Of a DNA stretch of 64,000 nucleotides, positions 9,291 to 17,121 are shown piece by piece. A program made the translations under genes and the position numbers. Below the pieces are notes generated by a model. That model did not search any database and was not told the origin of the DNA. It was given only the letters and a program-made list of their open reading frames with translations. Source of the DNA: Phycisphaerales bacterium (GTDB taxonomy: Bacteria > Planctomycetota > Phycisphaerae > Phycisphaerales > UBA1924); the NCBI GenBank assembly GCA_016699835.1, contig CP064987.1, positions 1,364,001 through 1,428,000 on the forward strand. Reading direction: 5' to 3'. Each line of letters begins with the position of its first letter. The stretch's first letter is position 1.

Positions 9291-9626
9291 GGCCCCGTGA
9301 GTCTCTCCCGGGGTCCCGGGAGAACCATCCGGGGCCAGGAAAGGTCCATCCGGGGTCCCGGGAGAACCATCCGGGGCCAGGAATGGTCTATCCGGGGTCC
9401 CGGGAGAACCATCTGGGGCCAGGAATGGTCTATCCGGGGTCCCGGGAGAACCATCCGGGGCCAGGAATGGTCTATCCGGGGTCCCGGGAATGGCTCATGG
9501 GGTCCCTTGAGAGTCTCACGGGGTCCCTTGAAGGCCTCATGGGGTCCCTTGAAGGCCTCATGGGACCCCAAAAATGATTCATTGGGCGCAGGGAGTGCGC
9601 GATGGGGCGACCGATCGGCCTTACTG
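9291..9626. repeat. 21-bp tandem array 1 (about 16 units)
   Basis: Sixteen consecutive 21-base units begin at 9291 and keep register to 9626. The middle units alternate two types, one starting GGTCCCGGGAGAACCATC and one starting GGCCAGGAATGGTCTATC, giving a 42-base super-repeat. Later units drift (GGTCCCTTGAAGGCCTCATG), and the last three are only weakly similar. TCCCGGGA and CCTTGAAGG dyads recur in phase. Because 21 is divisible by three, reading frames stay open on both strands and produce heptapeptide repeats, but I see no start signal and judge it non-coding. The whole stretch 9066-9970 holds no gene, only this array, dispersed repeats and the floA terminator. Confidence 0.9.
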
Positions 9627-9682
9627 GGCCGGGAATGGGGTTGGGGTGGCGGGTAGACATTTGTTGGGGTGATGGGGTCAGT

Positions 9683-9720
9683 GAATCGGCATTCGTGATT
9701 CGGCATTCGGCATTCGTGAT
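9683..9720. repeat. Dispersed GCATTCG/AATGCC repeat, copy 1
   Basis: Alternating ATTCGGCATTCG and ATTCGTGATTCGGC blocks with a roughly 10-base rhythm. Related sequence occurs at 9908, 14071, 17122 and 17209, always outside genes. Confidence 0.8.
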
Positions 9721-9826
9721 GGAGACGACGGGCAGGACGGAGTCGAAGAATGGAGTGGCGAGCGAACCGCCCTCACCCCCATACCTCTCCCACCCTGTGC
9801 CACGAGATGGGGTATGGGCAGTCATT

Positions 9827-9855
9827 AAAAAGAAGACCCGCCTCGGAGAGGCGGG
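9827..9855 (-). terminator. Rho-independent terminator downstream of floA
   Basis: On the minus strand an 8-bp GC stem (CCCGCCTC paired with GAGGCGGG, three-base loop) is followed by TCTTCTTTTT. It lies about 115 bases beyond the floA stop codon, with a dispersed repeat in between. Confidence 0.85.
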
Positions 9856-9907
9856 CCACCAAAGACAGGTCCACAACGGCAGGGCCACCACGACCACGGC
9901 GTGTTCG

Positions 9908-9966
9908 ACGAATGCCGAATCACGAATCACGAATGCCGAATGCCTAGTGCCTCGTGCCTCGTGCCT
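9908..9966. repeat. Dispersed AATGCC repeat, copy 2
   Basis: CGAATGCCGAATCACGAATC blocks followed by TGCCTAGTGCCTCGTGCCTCGTGCC, abutting the floA stop codon at 9971. It is the same family as the copies at 9683 and 14071. Confidence 0.8.
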
Positions 9967-9970
9967 TCTC

Positions 9971-11098
9971 TTACGACTTCGCCCCGTCGCCGCCGATGGA
10001 CTCTCGCATCGTCGTGTCGGCCTGGATGTTCTTCATCTTGTAATAATCCATGACGCCCAGTCGCCCGCTGCGGAAGGCGTCGGCCATGGCCTTGGGGACG
10101 TCGGCCTCGGCGAGGACGACCATGGCGCGGTTGCGCTGCTCCTCGGCGCGGTGCTCCTGCTCCTGGGCGACGGCGAGGGCGCGGCGCTTCTCGGCCTCGG
10201 CCTGGGCCATCTGCTTGTTGGCGTTGGCCTGGTCGATCTGGAGTTTCGCGCCGATGTTCTCGCCGACGTCGATGTCGGCGATGTCGATGGAGAGGATCTC
10301 GAAGGCCGTCCCCGCGTCGAGCCCCGAGTCCATCACCTTGCGGCTGATCTGGTCGGGGTTCTCGAGGACGAGTTTGTGCTCATTGGCCGAGCCGATCGTC
10401 GAGACGATCCCCTGGCCGACGCGGGCGATGATGGTCTCTTCCGTGGCGCCGCCGACGAGGCGGGCGATGTTGGTCCGCACGGTGACGCGGGCCTTGGCGC
10501 GCAACTGGATGCCGTCCTTGGCGACGGCGTCGATCGTGGGGCGCGGGCCGCCGTGGGCCGGGCAGTCGATGACCTTGGGGTTCACGCTCGTCTGCACGGC
10601 GTCGAGGATGTCACGACCGGCGAGGTCGATCGCGGTCGCGATCTGCCACGGCAACTCGATCTTGGCGCTGTGGGCGGCGATCATGGCGCTGATGACGTTG
10701 TTCACGCGCCCGCCAGCGAGGTAGTGCGTCTCGATGAGGTTCGTGGGGATGTTCATGCCGGCCTTGACGGCGCGGATGCGGTTGATGACGACCGTCCGCG
10801 GATCGACGCGGCGGAACTTCATCCCCACCATGTCGGCGATGCCCACGTCGGCGCCCGAGGTCTTCGCCTGGATCCACAGGCCGAAGAACTGGAGAAGGAA
10901 GAGGAAGACGATGAGGAAGATGAGGACGACGGCACCGATGAGGACGTAGACGATGACGTCGGAGATACCGCTCCCCCCACCACCTCCGCCGCCGCCACCA
11001 CCACCCTGAGCCAGCGCACTCGCCGCGGGAAGAGCGCCCGCGAGGGCCACGAGGAGGAGGGAACCAGAGAGGCGAGTTGAAAGCGACTGGGCGTGCAT
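9971..11098 (-). CDS. floA: Flotillin-like protein FloA (UPF0365)
   Basis: FloA is a bacterial flotillin that organises functional membrane microdomains. The 375-residue product has the family's N-terminal membrane anchor (about residues 45-70), conserved segments (KTSGADVGIADMVGMKFR, ANEHKLVLENPDQISRKVM) and the Ala/Glu/Gln-rich coiled-coil region near residues 280-330. Unusually, it begins with an extra signal-peptide-like helix (residues 1-30) and a run of about eleven glycines before the anchor. Typical FloA is about 330 residues and lacks both. The start at 11098 is chosen because GGAGG precedes the ATG by seven bases; upstream in-frame codons lack such a signal. It follows two nfeD genes on the same strand, the standard flotillin/NfeD pairing, and has its own TATACT box at 11185-11190. 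Confidence 0.93.
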   Translation of the reverse strand: MHAQSLSTRLSGSLLLVALAGALPAASALAQGGGGGGGGGGGSGISDVIVYVLIGAVVLIFLIVFLFLLQFFGLWIQAKTSGADVGIADMVGMKFRRVDPRTVVINRIRAVKAGMNIPTNLIETHYLAGGRVNNVISAMIAAHSAKIELPWQIATAIDLAGRDILDAVQTSVNPKVIDCPAHGGPRPTIDAVAKDGIQLRAKARVTVRTNIARLVGGATEETIIARVGQGIVSTIGSANEHKLVLENPDQISRKVMDSGLDAGTAFEILSIDIADIDVGENIGAKLQIDQANANKQMAQAEAEKRRALAVAQEQEHRAEEQRNRAMVVLAEADVPKAMADAFRSGRLGVMDYYKMKNIQADTTMRESIGGDGAKS

Positions 11099-11184
11099 GC
11101 GAATCCTCCGCAAAGAGTCCAACGTCGGTGGTCGATGGCCACGGGCGTGGGTGGCTGTGGGGTCGTGTCGGTCCTCGAGTGGGG

Positions 11185-11190
11185 AGTATA
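11185..11190 (-). promoter_or_regulatory. -10 box (TATACT) upstream of floA
   Basis: TATACT on the minus strand lies in the gap between the short nfeD gene and floA, about 87 bases before the floA start. No good -35 hexamer is visible. Confidence 0.4.
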
Positions 11191-11285
11191 GAGAAACTCC
11201 GGCGGGCGTTCCGGGAGGGCCAAGCCGATGGCGTTGCGGCACACGGAGAGCGGCTGGCCATCGTCCATGCGAATGGTCGATGGGG

Positions 11286-11798
11286 TTAGCCGAGGCTGCG
11301 GACGCGGAGCGTGCCGCCGTCGATCTTGACGACGCGGACGGCCTTGCCGCGATCGACGAACCCCGAGTCGCAGACGGCCTCGAATCGCTCGCCGTTGAGT
11401 TCCACCGTGCCGACGGGGCGGAGATCGACGACGACGCGGGCCTCTTGTCCCACGAGGGCGTCGCGCCGGCGGCGCTCGGCGAGTTCGGCCTCGAGTTGCC
11501 GCTCGCGTTCCTCATCGCTGGGCGTGCCGATGATCCGTCGCCCGAGTTTGGTGTGCGGCCAGAACTTCATGGCGAAGACGATCGCCGAGGGGATCAGGAG
11601 GAGGATCAGCCCGACGCCGACGAAGCCCCATTGCGTGCCGGCCTCGGCGTCATAGCGGAAGAGGCAGACGATCCCGCCGATCGCGGCGGCGGCGGCCCCG
11701 ATCGAGAGCGCGCCCATGCTCGGAATGAAGATCTCGGCGACGACGAGCAGCACGCTCGCGGCGACGAGAAGCAGGCCCCAGGTCAGGAGTGAGTCCAT
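11286..11798 (-). CDS. NfeD family protein, short form
   Basis: This 170-residue membrane protein has two or three transmembrane segments in residues 5-85, a charged linker, and a C-terminal OB-fold (about residues 110-170, containing VGQEARVVVDLRPVGTVELNG and GKAVRVVKIDG). Short NfeD proteins pair with flotillins and STOML/FloA partners. The gene lies between long nfeD and floA on the minus strand, so all three likely work in one membrane-microdomain complex. It lacks the protease domain present in the upstream long paralogue. Confidence 0.88.
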   Translation of the reverse strand: MDSLLTWGLLLVAASVLLVVAEIFIPSMGALSIGAAAAAIGGIVCLFRYDAEAGTQWGFVGVGLILLLIPSAIVFAMKFWPHTKLGRRIIGTPSDEERERQLEAELAERRRRDALVGQEARVVVDLRPVGTVELNGERFEAVCDSGFVDRGKAVRVVKIDGGTLRVRSLG

Positions 11799-11814
11799 CG
11801 ACGGATTATTGCCG

Positions 11815-11841
11815 GGAAGGCGAACGCAGAGGACGCGGAGG
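11815..11841 (+). repeat. Dispersed GGCGAACGCAGAGGACG repeat, copy 1
   Basis: GGAAGGCGAACGCAGAGGAC and following bases match the element at 61108 almost base for base. An inverted relative lies at 11979-12020, so the two copies bracket the gap between the two nfeD genes. Confidence 0.8.
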
Positions 11842-11978
11842 GGAAACAGAGGAAGACAGAGGAAAGTCGGGATTGGGAAACGAGGACGGGGCGCTGGGGA
11901 TGAGGAGTTGTCGAATCGATGACGGCTGGGTTGGTTGGCTGAAGAAACGGAGGCGTCCTCAACCTATCCCTTCCCTTT

Positions 11979-12020
11979 GTTTTCCTCTGTGCCCCCTCTG
12001 TGACCTCTGAGTTCGCCTTC
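11979..12020 (-). repeat. Dispersed GGCGAACGCAGAGGACG repeat, copy 2 (inverted)
   Basis: Read on the minus strand, GAAGGCGAACTCAGAGGTCA begins at the stop codon of long nfeD and continues into ACAGAGGAAAA. It is inverted relative to the copy at 11815. Confidence 0.75.
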
Positions 12021-13882
12021 TAGGCGTTCGGCTCGGCCTCGACGCCGATTCGGAAGGCCGTCACGCTCGTGACACGCACCGTCTGGCCCGCCTCGATGAA
12101 GCCGAGTTCGCTGACGGCGTCGATGATCTCGGCCCCGATTTGCACACGCCCGGCCGGGCGCATCGGCGTGAGGGCCTTGCCGATCGCGCCGACGCGCACC
12201 ACGGGCCCCTCGTCGGCGTCCATCGCGCGGAGGACATCGGCGTTCTCGTCGTCGTCGGGCGTGTGGGCCTTCAGGACGAACTTGTTGAGCACGGGGATGG
12301 AGCCGAAGTGCTTCGCGAGGAAGTAGATCGCCGCCCCGGCGAGGATCGTCGAGATCATCACCGTGAGCGATCCCATCGCCATCTCGTGGCGTTCCCACGC
12401 GGTCTTGGGGAAGAGCGTCCGCGAGCCGGTCACAACTCCGACCAATCCGCCAAAGAGCAGGATCACCCCCGCGATCCCCGCGACGCCGAAGCCGGGGAGG
12501 ACGAAGATCTCGACGAGCAGGCTCCCGATGCCCAGGACGATCGAGCCGATCGCCCACCAGTTGGCCATGCCCATGAGGAGTGACGGCCCGAGCAGGCCCA
12601 CGAGCGCCACCACCGCGATGATCGCGGGGATCGTCGCTCCGGGGTGCGTCATCTCGACAAAGAGCGCGACGAGAAAGACGAGAATCAGCACGATCCGCAC
12701 GGGCAGGAACGACAGGAACCACACCAGCCCCTCGGACCAACTCTGGTCCAGCACGCGGACCGTGGGCGAGCCGAAGAAGTCACGCAGATCCTCCACCGAG
12801 TCCACGCCCGTGACGCGGCCGGTCTTGGCGTCGACGTCGTTGTAGGCGAAGCCATAGTGGGCCACGTCCGAGGCCTTGAGCATCGCCGCGTTCGAGTCGT
12901 CCTTGACCTTCTCCACCAGCGTCCACTCACCGCGATCCGCGGCGGTGAGCGTCGGACGCATGGAGTTGATCTGCAACTGTGCGTTCACATCGCCCGCCGT
13001 CATCGCCCGGAGTTTCGACCCCCCCCCACCCCCACCCGCCCCCCCACTCGACCCCCCGCCAGCCGTGCTTCCCGACGTTCCCACCAGCCGCGTCGCCCCG
13101 CCGCCGCCGGTCTCCGTCGCCTCTTTGGGGAAGAGCATCTGGAACTCGTTCCAATCGATGCACATCCGCTGGCCGGTTTTGACGTTCTCGACCAGCCACA
13201 GGGGCATGTCCTTGAGCACGATCGCCTGCGCGAGCAGTTCGTCCCACTCATACGCCCCGACGCGCTCGTTGTGCCGGCGCACCGAGTCCACGACCTCCGC
13301 GAGCAGGGGCGGCAGGATCTTCTTCAGGATCTCGGGATCGCTGATCCCCATGATGCCGATGGGCCCGCCGGCGAGCACGGGCATCGCGTCGCCGAACGAT
13401 GCCGTGTCGCTCACGATGATCTCGTCGCACGCCAGCGCGATGATCGCCCCGGCGCTGTACGCGTCGCTGTGCACCCACGCGTAGATCTTGGGCACGCGCG
13501 ACGACTTGATCGCCTCGCAGATCTGCAGCGCCCCGTCCACCGCCCCGCCCGGCGTGTCGAGCTCGAAGACGACCACGTCCGCCCCCGCGCGCTCCGCGGC
13601 CATCAATCGGCGGCGCACGCTCGTCGCCATCACCGACCCGTGCGTGATGTCGCGCCCGTCGATCTCGCCCCGGATGGGAATGACCACGACACGCGACGCC
13701 GTACGCTCGGCGGGAATGACCTTGATCCCCTCACTCCCTCCGCTCCCATCGGCCGCGATCGCCGCACGCTCGCCGCCGCCGAGCAAGGCCGCGGCATCCG
13801 CGCCCGCCCACGACAGCACCATCGCCACGCTCGCCAGGGCAAGGAGGAATCGGGCCAGAACTCGGGAAAGGGGAATCGTCAT
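12020..13882 (-). CDS. NfeD family protein, long form with ClpP-like serine protease domain
   Basis: The 620-residue protein has a signal peptide (residues 1-30) and a ClpP-like periplasmic protease domain. Its nucleophile motif SDAYSAG places the catalytic Ser near residue 143. Four or five transmembrane helices follow (about residues 385-520), then a cytoplasmic OB-fold at the C-terminus (VGAIGKALTPMRPAGRVQIG). This is the NfeD1a architecture, a membrane protease associated with flotillin-like proteins. A Gly/Ser-rich low-complexity linker of about 30 residues interrupts the protease region near residues 260-290. The start at 13882 puts the signal peptide at the N-terminus. A TATACT box lies 26 bases upstream. 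It is followed by short nfeD and floA. Confidence 0.92.
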   Translation of the reverse strand: MTIPLSRVLARFLLALASVAMVLSWAGADAAALLGGGERAAIAADGSGGSEGIKVIPAERTASRVVVIPIRGEIDGRDITHGSVMATSVRRRLMAAERAGADVVVFELDTPGGAVDGALQICEAIKSSRVPKIYAWVHSDAYSAGAIIALACDEIIVSDTASFGDAMPVLAGGPIGIMGISDPEILKKILPPLLAEVVDSVRRHNERVGAYEWDELLAQAIVLKDMPLWLVENVKTGQRMCIDWNEFQMLFPKEATETGGGGATRLVGTSGSTAGGGSSGGAGGGGGGSKLRAMTAGDVNAQLQINSMRPTLTAADRGEWTLVEKVKDDSNAAMLKASDVAHYGFAYNDVDAKTGRVTGVDSVEDLRDFFGSPTVRVLDQSWSEGLVWFLSFLPVRIVLILVFLVALFVEMTHPGATIPAIIAVVALVGLLGPSLLMGMANWWAIGSIVLGIGSLLVEIFVLPGFGVAGIAGVILLFGGLVGVVTGSRTLFPKTAWERHEMAMGSLTVMISTILAGAAIYFLAKHFGSIPVLNKFVLKAHTPDDDENADVLRAMDADEGPVVRVGAIGKALTPMRPAGRVQIGAEIIDAVSELGFIEAGQTVRVTSVTAFRIGVEAEPNA

Positions 13883-13908
13883 GGATCGGTGCTCGGAGGA
13901 CTGCCCCA

Positions 13909-13914
13909 AGTATA
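13909..13914 (-). promoter_or_regulatory. -10 box (TATACT) of the nfeD gene
   Basis: TATACT on the minus strand lies 26 bases before the predicted start of long nfeD, consistent with a short leader. Confidence 0.5.
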
Positions 13915-14070
13915 CGAACGGCACGAAAACGTGATGCGGGAGAAGGGCTGGGGAAAGGCGAGGTGAGCAGGTGGGGAGGTGAAGAGGTGACGAGGTGATT
14001 CACTCGGGTGCCACGAGTCGGCGGCTTTGAGACGACTGGTGCCGGATACAAGGCAGCGTCCAGCGTTCAC

Positions 14071-14157
14071 AAATGCCGAATCACGAATGCCCAATGCCCA
14101 ATGCCCAATGCCTGGTGCCCAATGCCTGGTGCCTAGTGCTTAGTGCCTAGTGCCTGA
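14071..14157. repeat. Dispersed AATGCC repeat, copy 3
   Basis: AAATGCCGAATCACGAATGC is followed by about seven further decameric blocks (CCAATGCCCA, TGCCTGGTGC, CTAGTGCTTA). It fills most of the space between long nfeD and the DUF486 gene. Confidence 0.85.
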
Positions 14158-14168
14158 CGCCTTCCCCC

Positions 14169-14567
14169 TCACACCCTCCCCCACATCGCGACGACGACGG
14201 CGAGCAGAACAAGGCCCATTGCCACGCCGTCTCGCCAATGCCATGTGTCGCCCATGACCTTGAGGGAGAAGACGAGGAAGACCACGAGCGTGATGCATTC
14301 CTGGAGGATCTTGAGTTGCGGCGTCGTCAGCCCACCACCCCCGCCCCCGCCTTCTCCGCCGCCCGTCGCGCTCATGTGCCCGATCCGATTCGCCGGGACC
14401 TGCAGCAGATATTCCGGCAGCGCGATCAGCCACGAGATCCCGATCGCCATGAAGAGAGGCCAGGCGTCCTTCTTCTTCAGGTGGAAGTACCACGCGAAGG
14501 TCATGAACGTGTTCGACCCGACGAGCAGCACGACCGTGATCAGCCAGCGAGGGAGTCCAAAGGGCAT
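14169..14567 (-). CDS. DMT-superfamily small membrane protein (DUF486)
   Basis: The 132-residue product matches the DUF486 family of small four-helix membrane proteins related to drug/metabolite transporters. Recognisable features are FMTFAWYFHLKKK, SWLIALPEYLLQVPANRIG and QLKILQECITLVVF. A glycine-rich insertion (about GGGEGGGGGGG, residues 68-80) sits in the loop between helices 2 and 3 and is unusual for the family. Substrate is unknown. The overlapping larger frame on the same strand lacks family similarity and is rejected. Confidence 0.85.
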   Translation of the reverse strand: MPFGLPRWLITVVLLVGSNTFMTFAWYFHLKKKDAWPLFMAIGISWLIALPEYLLQVPANRIGHMSATGGGEGGGGGGGLTTPQLKILQECITLVVFLVFSLKVMGDTWHWRDGVAMGLVLLAVVVAMWGRV

Positions 14568-14706
14568 GGAGGAGCGTACGACAACTGGGGTTCGGGCCCA
14601 CCCGCCATTGGTCTGTCATGGCCCATTGCCCCCCTCCCCATTCCCCATTCTCGTTCTTCTCGAGTGTTCGGACCCGCGACACCACTCATCCCGCCCGCGA
14701 GCGCAC

Positions 14707-15063
14707 TTCGTGCGGGCACGGCGAGCGTTTTCCTCGGCAGGAAAATGATTTTCCTCGTCACGAAGGGAGTTTTCCTCCCCACGAAAACTCCAATCCTGCC
14801 CACGAAGATCGTTTTCCTCGCGAGGAACACTGTTTTCCTGCCCAGGAAAACTCCAATCCTGGCCACAACGGGAGTTTTCCTCGCGTCAATTATCATAATT
14901 GTCGCGACAATGACTCTCATTGTGCCCACAACGACGATCGATATCGGCACAATGATCATCATTGTCGGCACATCGGCGATCATTCTGCCGACATCGACCG
15001 CCTTTGTCCCCGCATCAGCGGCGATTCTCGCCACATTGGTCGCCGTTCACGCCCCATCGACCA
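14707..15063. repeat. 21-bp palindromic array 2 (about 17 units)
   Basis: Units of exactly 21 bases start at 14707, 14728, 14749 and so on to 15043. Many contain perfect dyads: TTTTCCT/AGGAAAA (14728), TTCCTCGCGAGGAA (14814), TTTTCCTG-CC-CAGGAAAA (14833), ATTGTCGCGACAAT (14898), TTGTG-CC-CACAA (14920). Others straddle unit borders: GGAAAAT-G-ATTTTCC, CAATTAT-C-ATAATTG, ACAATGA-TCA-TCATTGT. Dyad centres therefore fall about every 10.5 bases. Sequence drifts along the array, but period and symmetry persist. All frames remain open as a by-product of the 21-base period. The gap 14568-15130 contains no credible gene. Confidence 0.9.
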
Positions 15064-15130
15064 CCGCCCCGCCCGCGATCCGGCTCAACCCGGGCCCGCG
15101 TCTCGCCGATGAGAAAAGGCTCGCCCCCGC

Positions 15131-16390
15131 TCACGCCCGAAGAGCGTCCGGCCTTCGGCGGCGTCTCGTGCTGGCGAGGGTTCCGGCAAGAATGAATGAA
15201 ACCGAAACGCCGGGGGCGGGGATGGTGACGACGAAGCCGGCAGAGCCCGACTCCATCCAACCCGCGAAGTGCCGGCCGTCGCCGGAGACCATGAGATCGC
15301 GGATGCGCGCCGTCGCCGGGAAGTCGAGGCCGAAGGAGCGGAAGTAGTCGTTGGCGAGCATCGCGCCAGACTGCTCCGTCCAGATCCAGGAGCCGCTCGA
15401 ACCGAAGGGACCAATGAGCACATCCCCGGTGAACGAGGCGTCTATAGGCCAAAGCGCTAATCCTCCAAGTGGCCCACTGAACGTGAGTTGCTCTGTGATT
15501 CCATTTGAAATCATGTACGGCGTGACGACCGAGTTCTCCGCGTAGTACCAGCCGTAGATCCGTGACCCATCGCCACTGACTGCCGTAGCTCGACCAGTGC
15601 CCATGGGTTGTCCTTGAAGATCAAGAAATGGCGCAAGCGTGCTTTGCTGGGTGTCCCAGGCGAAGGGGGAGTCGGGCGTGAAAATGTCCGGCGCCATCTG
15701 TCCGACGATGTACCGCCCGTCATCGCTCATGCCGTTCACAAACGAGTAGGTGGTCCCCAGGAGCGGCGAGGGCGGGAGTTGCGCGACATCGTCGTGCACA
15801 CTCCAGCGGTAGACCGCGTTGCCCTGGACTGTGGACCCGTTCTGAAATGGGTAGTACGTCATCGCCGCCGAGGTGCCGTCGTGGCTGAGGTGCTCGATGA
15901 CGCTGTTACGCCGCTCGCCCTGGATGATGACGCTGGGAAGCAGACGAAGATCGCCGTTGGAGTACTCCAAAGCTGGACCAGGAGAAGGAAGCGGAGCACC
16001 GCCGCGCCAGTTGCCGCCGACAACCTGACCGTCGCCCGAGATGCGGGCTTGGTTACTTCCGAAGATGGTGAGGAGCGTCGGTTGTGTCGCGCCAGAAGCA
16101 GGATCGTACCGCTCGATGTGCCGGAGGACGCTGGGCTGATTCCCAATGGAACCGCTCCCGCCCACGACAATGCCAGAGTCCGACATGTCGGTCGGGAAGA
16201 AGTACGTCTCGCCGGTGAGCGGCGGGATGTACTGCCATGAGGGCGTCTGGGCGAGGGCGGACATGGAGGGGCTGGTGAGGGCCACAAGGCCCGTGAGGAG
16301 GCCAAGACCCCCAACCGTCGCCCGAACCCTGGAGGATGCCGATGCCCGGTTCGCCGACGGGCCCGTCCGATTTCGATGGTCGCTTCGCAT
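15131..16390 (-). CDS. HAF-repeat exported protein with PEP-CTERM-like sorting tail
   Basis: This 419-residue exported protein has a signal peptide (hydrophobic residues about 28-48, ending SALAQ). Repeats of the HAF type each end in patterns such as MSDSGIVVGG, ISGDGQVVGG, MSDDGRYIVGQ and VSGDGSRIYGW. The C-terminus is a sorting signal: IPAPG, a hydrophobic helix, then a run of arginines. Such tails direct exosortase-type processing and surface display. The start at 16390 is preferred because GGAGG precedes the ATG by seven bases and the signal peptide then falls at the N-terminus. The surface role is inferred, and a ligand is unknown. Confidence 0.82.
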   Translation of the reverse strand: MRSDHRNRTGPSANRASASSRVRATVGGLGLLTGLVALTSPSMSALAQTPSWQYIPPLTGETYFFPTDMSDSGIVVGGSGSIGNQPSVLRHIERYDPASGATQPTLLTIFGSNQARISGDGQVVGGNWRGGAPLPSPGPALEYSNGDLRLLPSVIIQGERRNSVIEHLSHDGTSAAMTYYPFQNGSTVQGNAVYRWSVHDDVAQLPPSPLLGTTYSFVNGMSDDGRYIVGQMAPDIFTPDSPFAWDTQQSTLAPFLDLQGQPMGTGRATAVSGDGSRIYGWYYAENSVVTPYMISNGITEQLTFSGPLGGLALWPIDASFTGDVLIGPFGSSGSWIWTEQSGAMLANDYFRSFGLDFPATARIRDLMVSGDGRHFAGWMESGSAGFVVTIPAPGVSVSFILAGTLASTRRRRRPDALRA

Positions 16391-16550
16391 CTGGCTGCCT
16401 CCGATCGCCCCGACATGGGGAATGTGCGCCATGGTTTCGAGAATGCCAACCAAAGTGGCCAGGTTTATTCGATTTCTATCGATCATGTGGGGCGGCTGGA
16501 CGTGGTCGAGGGCTGGGCCGGGGGGCAGGGCGTGACCCGACCCCGCTTCC

Positions 16551-17099
16551 TCACGCTCCCGGCGTCTGCTGCTCAACGTTCCACTTCATCGTGCCCCCAC
16601 TGCAATCGATGTGCACCGCGAAGAAGCCGGGCTTGCCATCCTTCGTCTTCGGCTCGGCGGCCTTCATCAGCGGCCAGATGATCTTGCGGTCGCTCTCGGG
16701 CACCGGCAGGTGCTCCAAATCCGAAGGCTCGTGCCACGCCAGCGTTCCCTCGCGCATCTCTTGGGGCTCGACCCACACGGGCCCGAGCACGCGGTAGACG
16801 AACATCAGCCAGTGGCCACGCCCCTCGAACTCGCGCTCGGCGACCAGGCCGATCAGGTGCAGACGCTCGAGGGGGACGTCGATCCCGGCCTCTTCCAATA
16901 TCTCGCGGCGGGCGCACTGGGCGGGCGACTCGCCGTGGGCCACATCGAGTTTCCCGCCGATCGGCGAGCACAGCCCCTGGTTCGGCGTCCGGCTGCGCTT
17001 GAGCAGCAAGACCCGCCCCCGTTCATCGCGGAGATCGCACAGGCACGCGATGCGATACGGCATGTCGGGGCGGGCGCCCGTCACGAGAGAGTCTGGCAT
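16551..17099 (-). CDS. Nudix hydrolase
   Basis: The 182-residue protein carries a complete Nudix box near residues 49-72 (starting GGKLDVAHGESPAQCARREI and ending LEEAGI), which binds Mg2+ and hydrolyses nucleoside diphosphates linked to another moiety. Length and layout resemble MutT/8-oxo-dGTPase-like or NTP pyrophosphohydrolase members, but the substrate cannot be deduced. It stands alone on the minus strand, divergent from murC with about 195 bases between, a gap filled mainly by dispersed repeats. Confidence 0.88.
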   Translation of the reverse strand: MPDSLVTGARPDMPYRIACLCDLRDERGRVLLLKRSRTPNQGLCSPIGGKLDVAHGESPAQCARREILEEAGIDVPLERLHLIGLVAEREFEGRGHWLMFVYRVLGPVWVEPQEMREGTLAWHEPSDLEHLPVPESDRKIIWPLMKAAEPKTKDGKPGFFAVHIDCSGGTMKWNVEQQTPGA

Positions 17100-17121
17100 G
17101 GAGGAGGGTAGGGGGAGGGCA

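Noticed and set aside
9182..9706. Heptad-repeat ORFs across array 1
   Set aside because: The frame is kept open by the 21-base period on both strands. The start lies in non-coding repeats and no ribosome-binding site is evident.
14140..14685. 181-residue frame over the DUF486 gene
   Set aside because: A different frame on the same strand encodes the recognisable DUF486 protein.
9291..15063. CRISPR array
   Set aside because: Units in both arrays abut with no unique spacers, and no cas gene is present.
14238..15347. 369-residue open frame through array 2 on the plus strand
   Set aside because: It is antisense to DUF486, then runs through the 21-bp array and into the HAF protein gene. Composition reflects the repeats.
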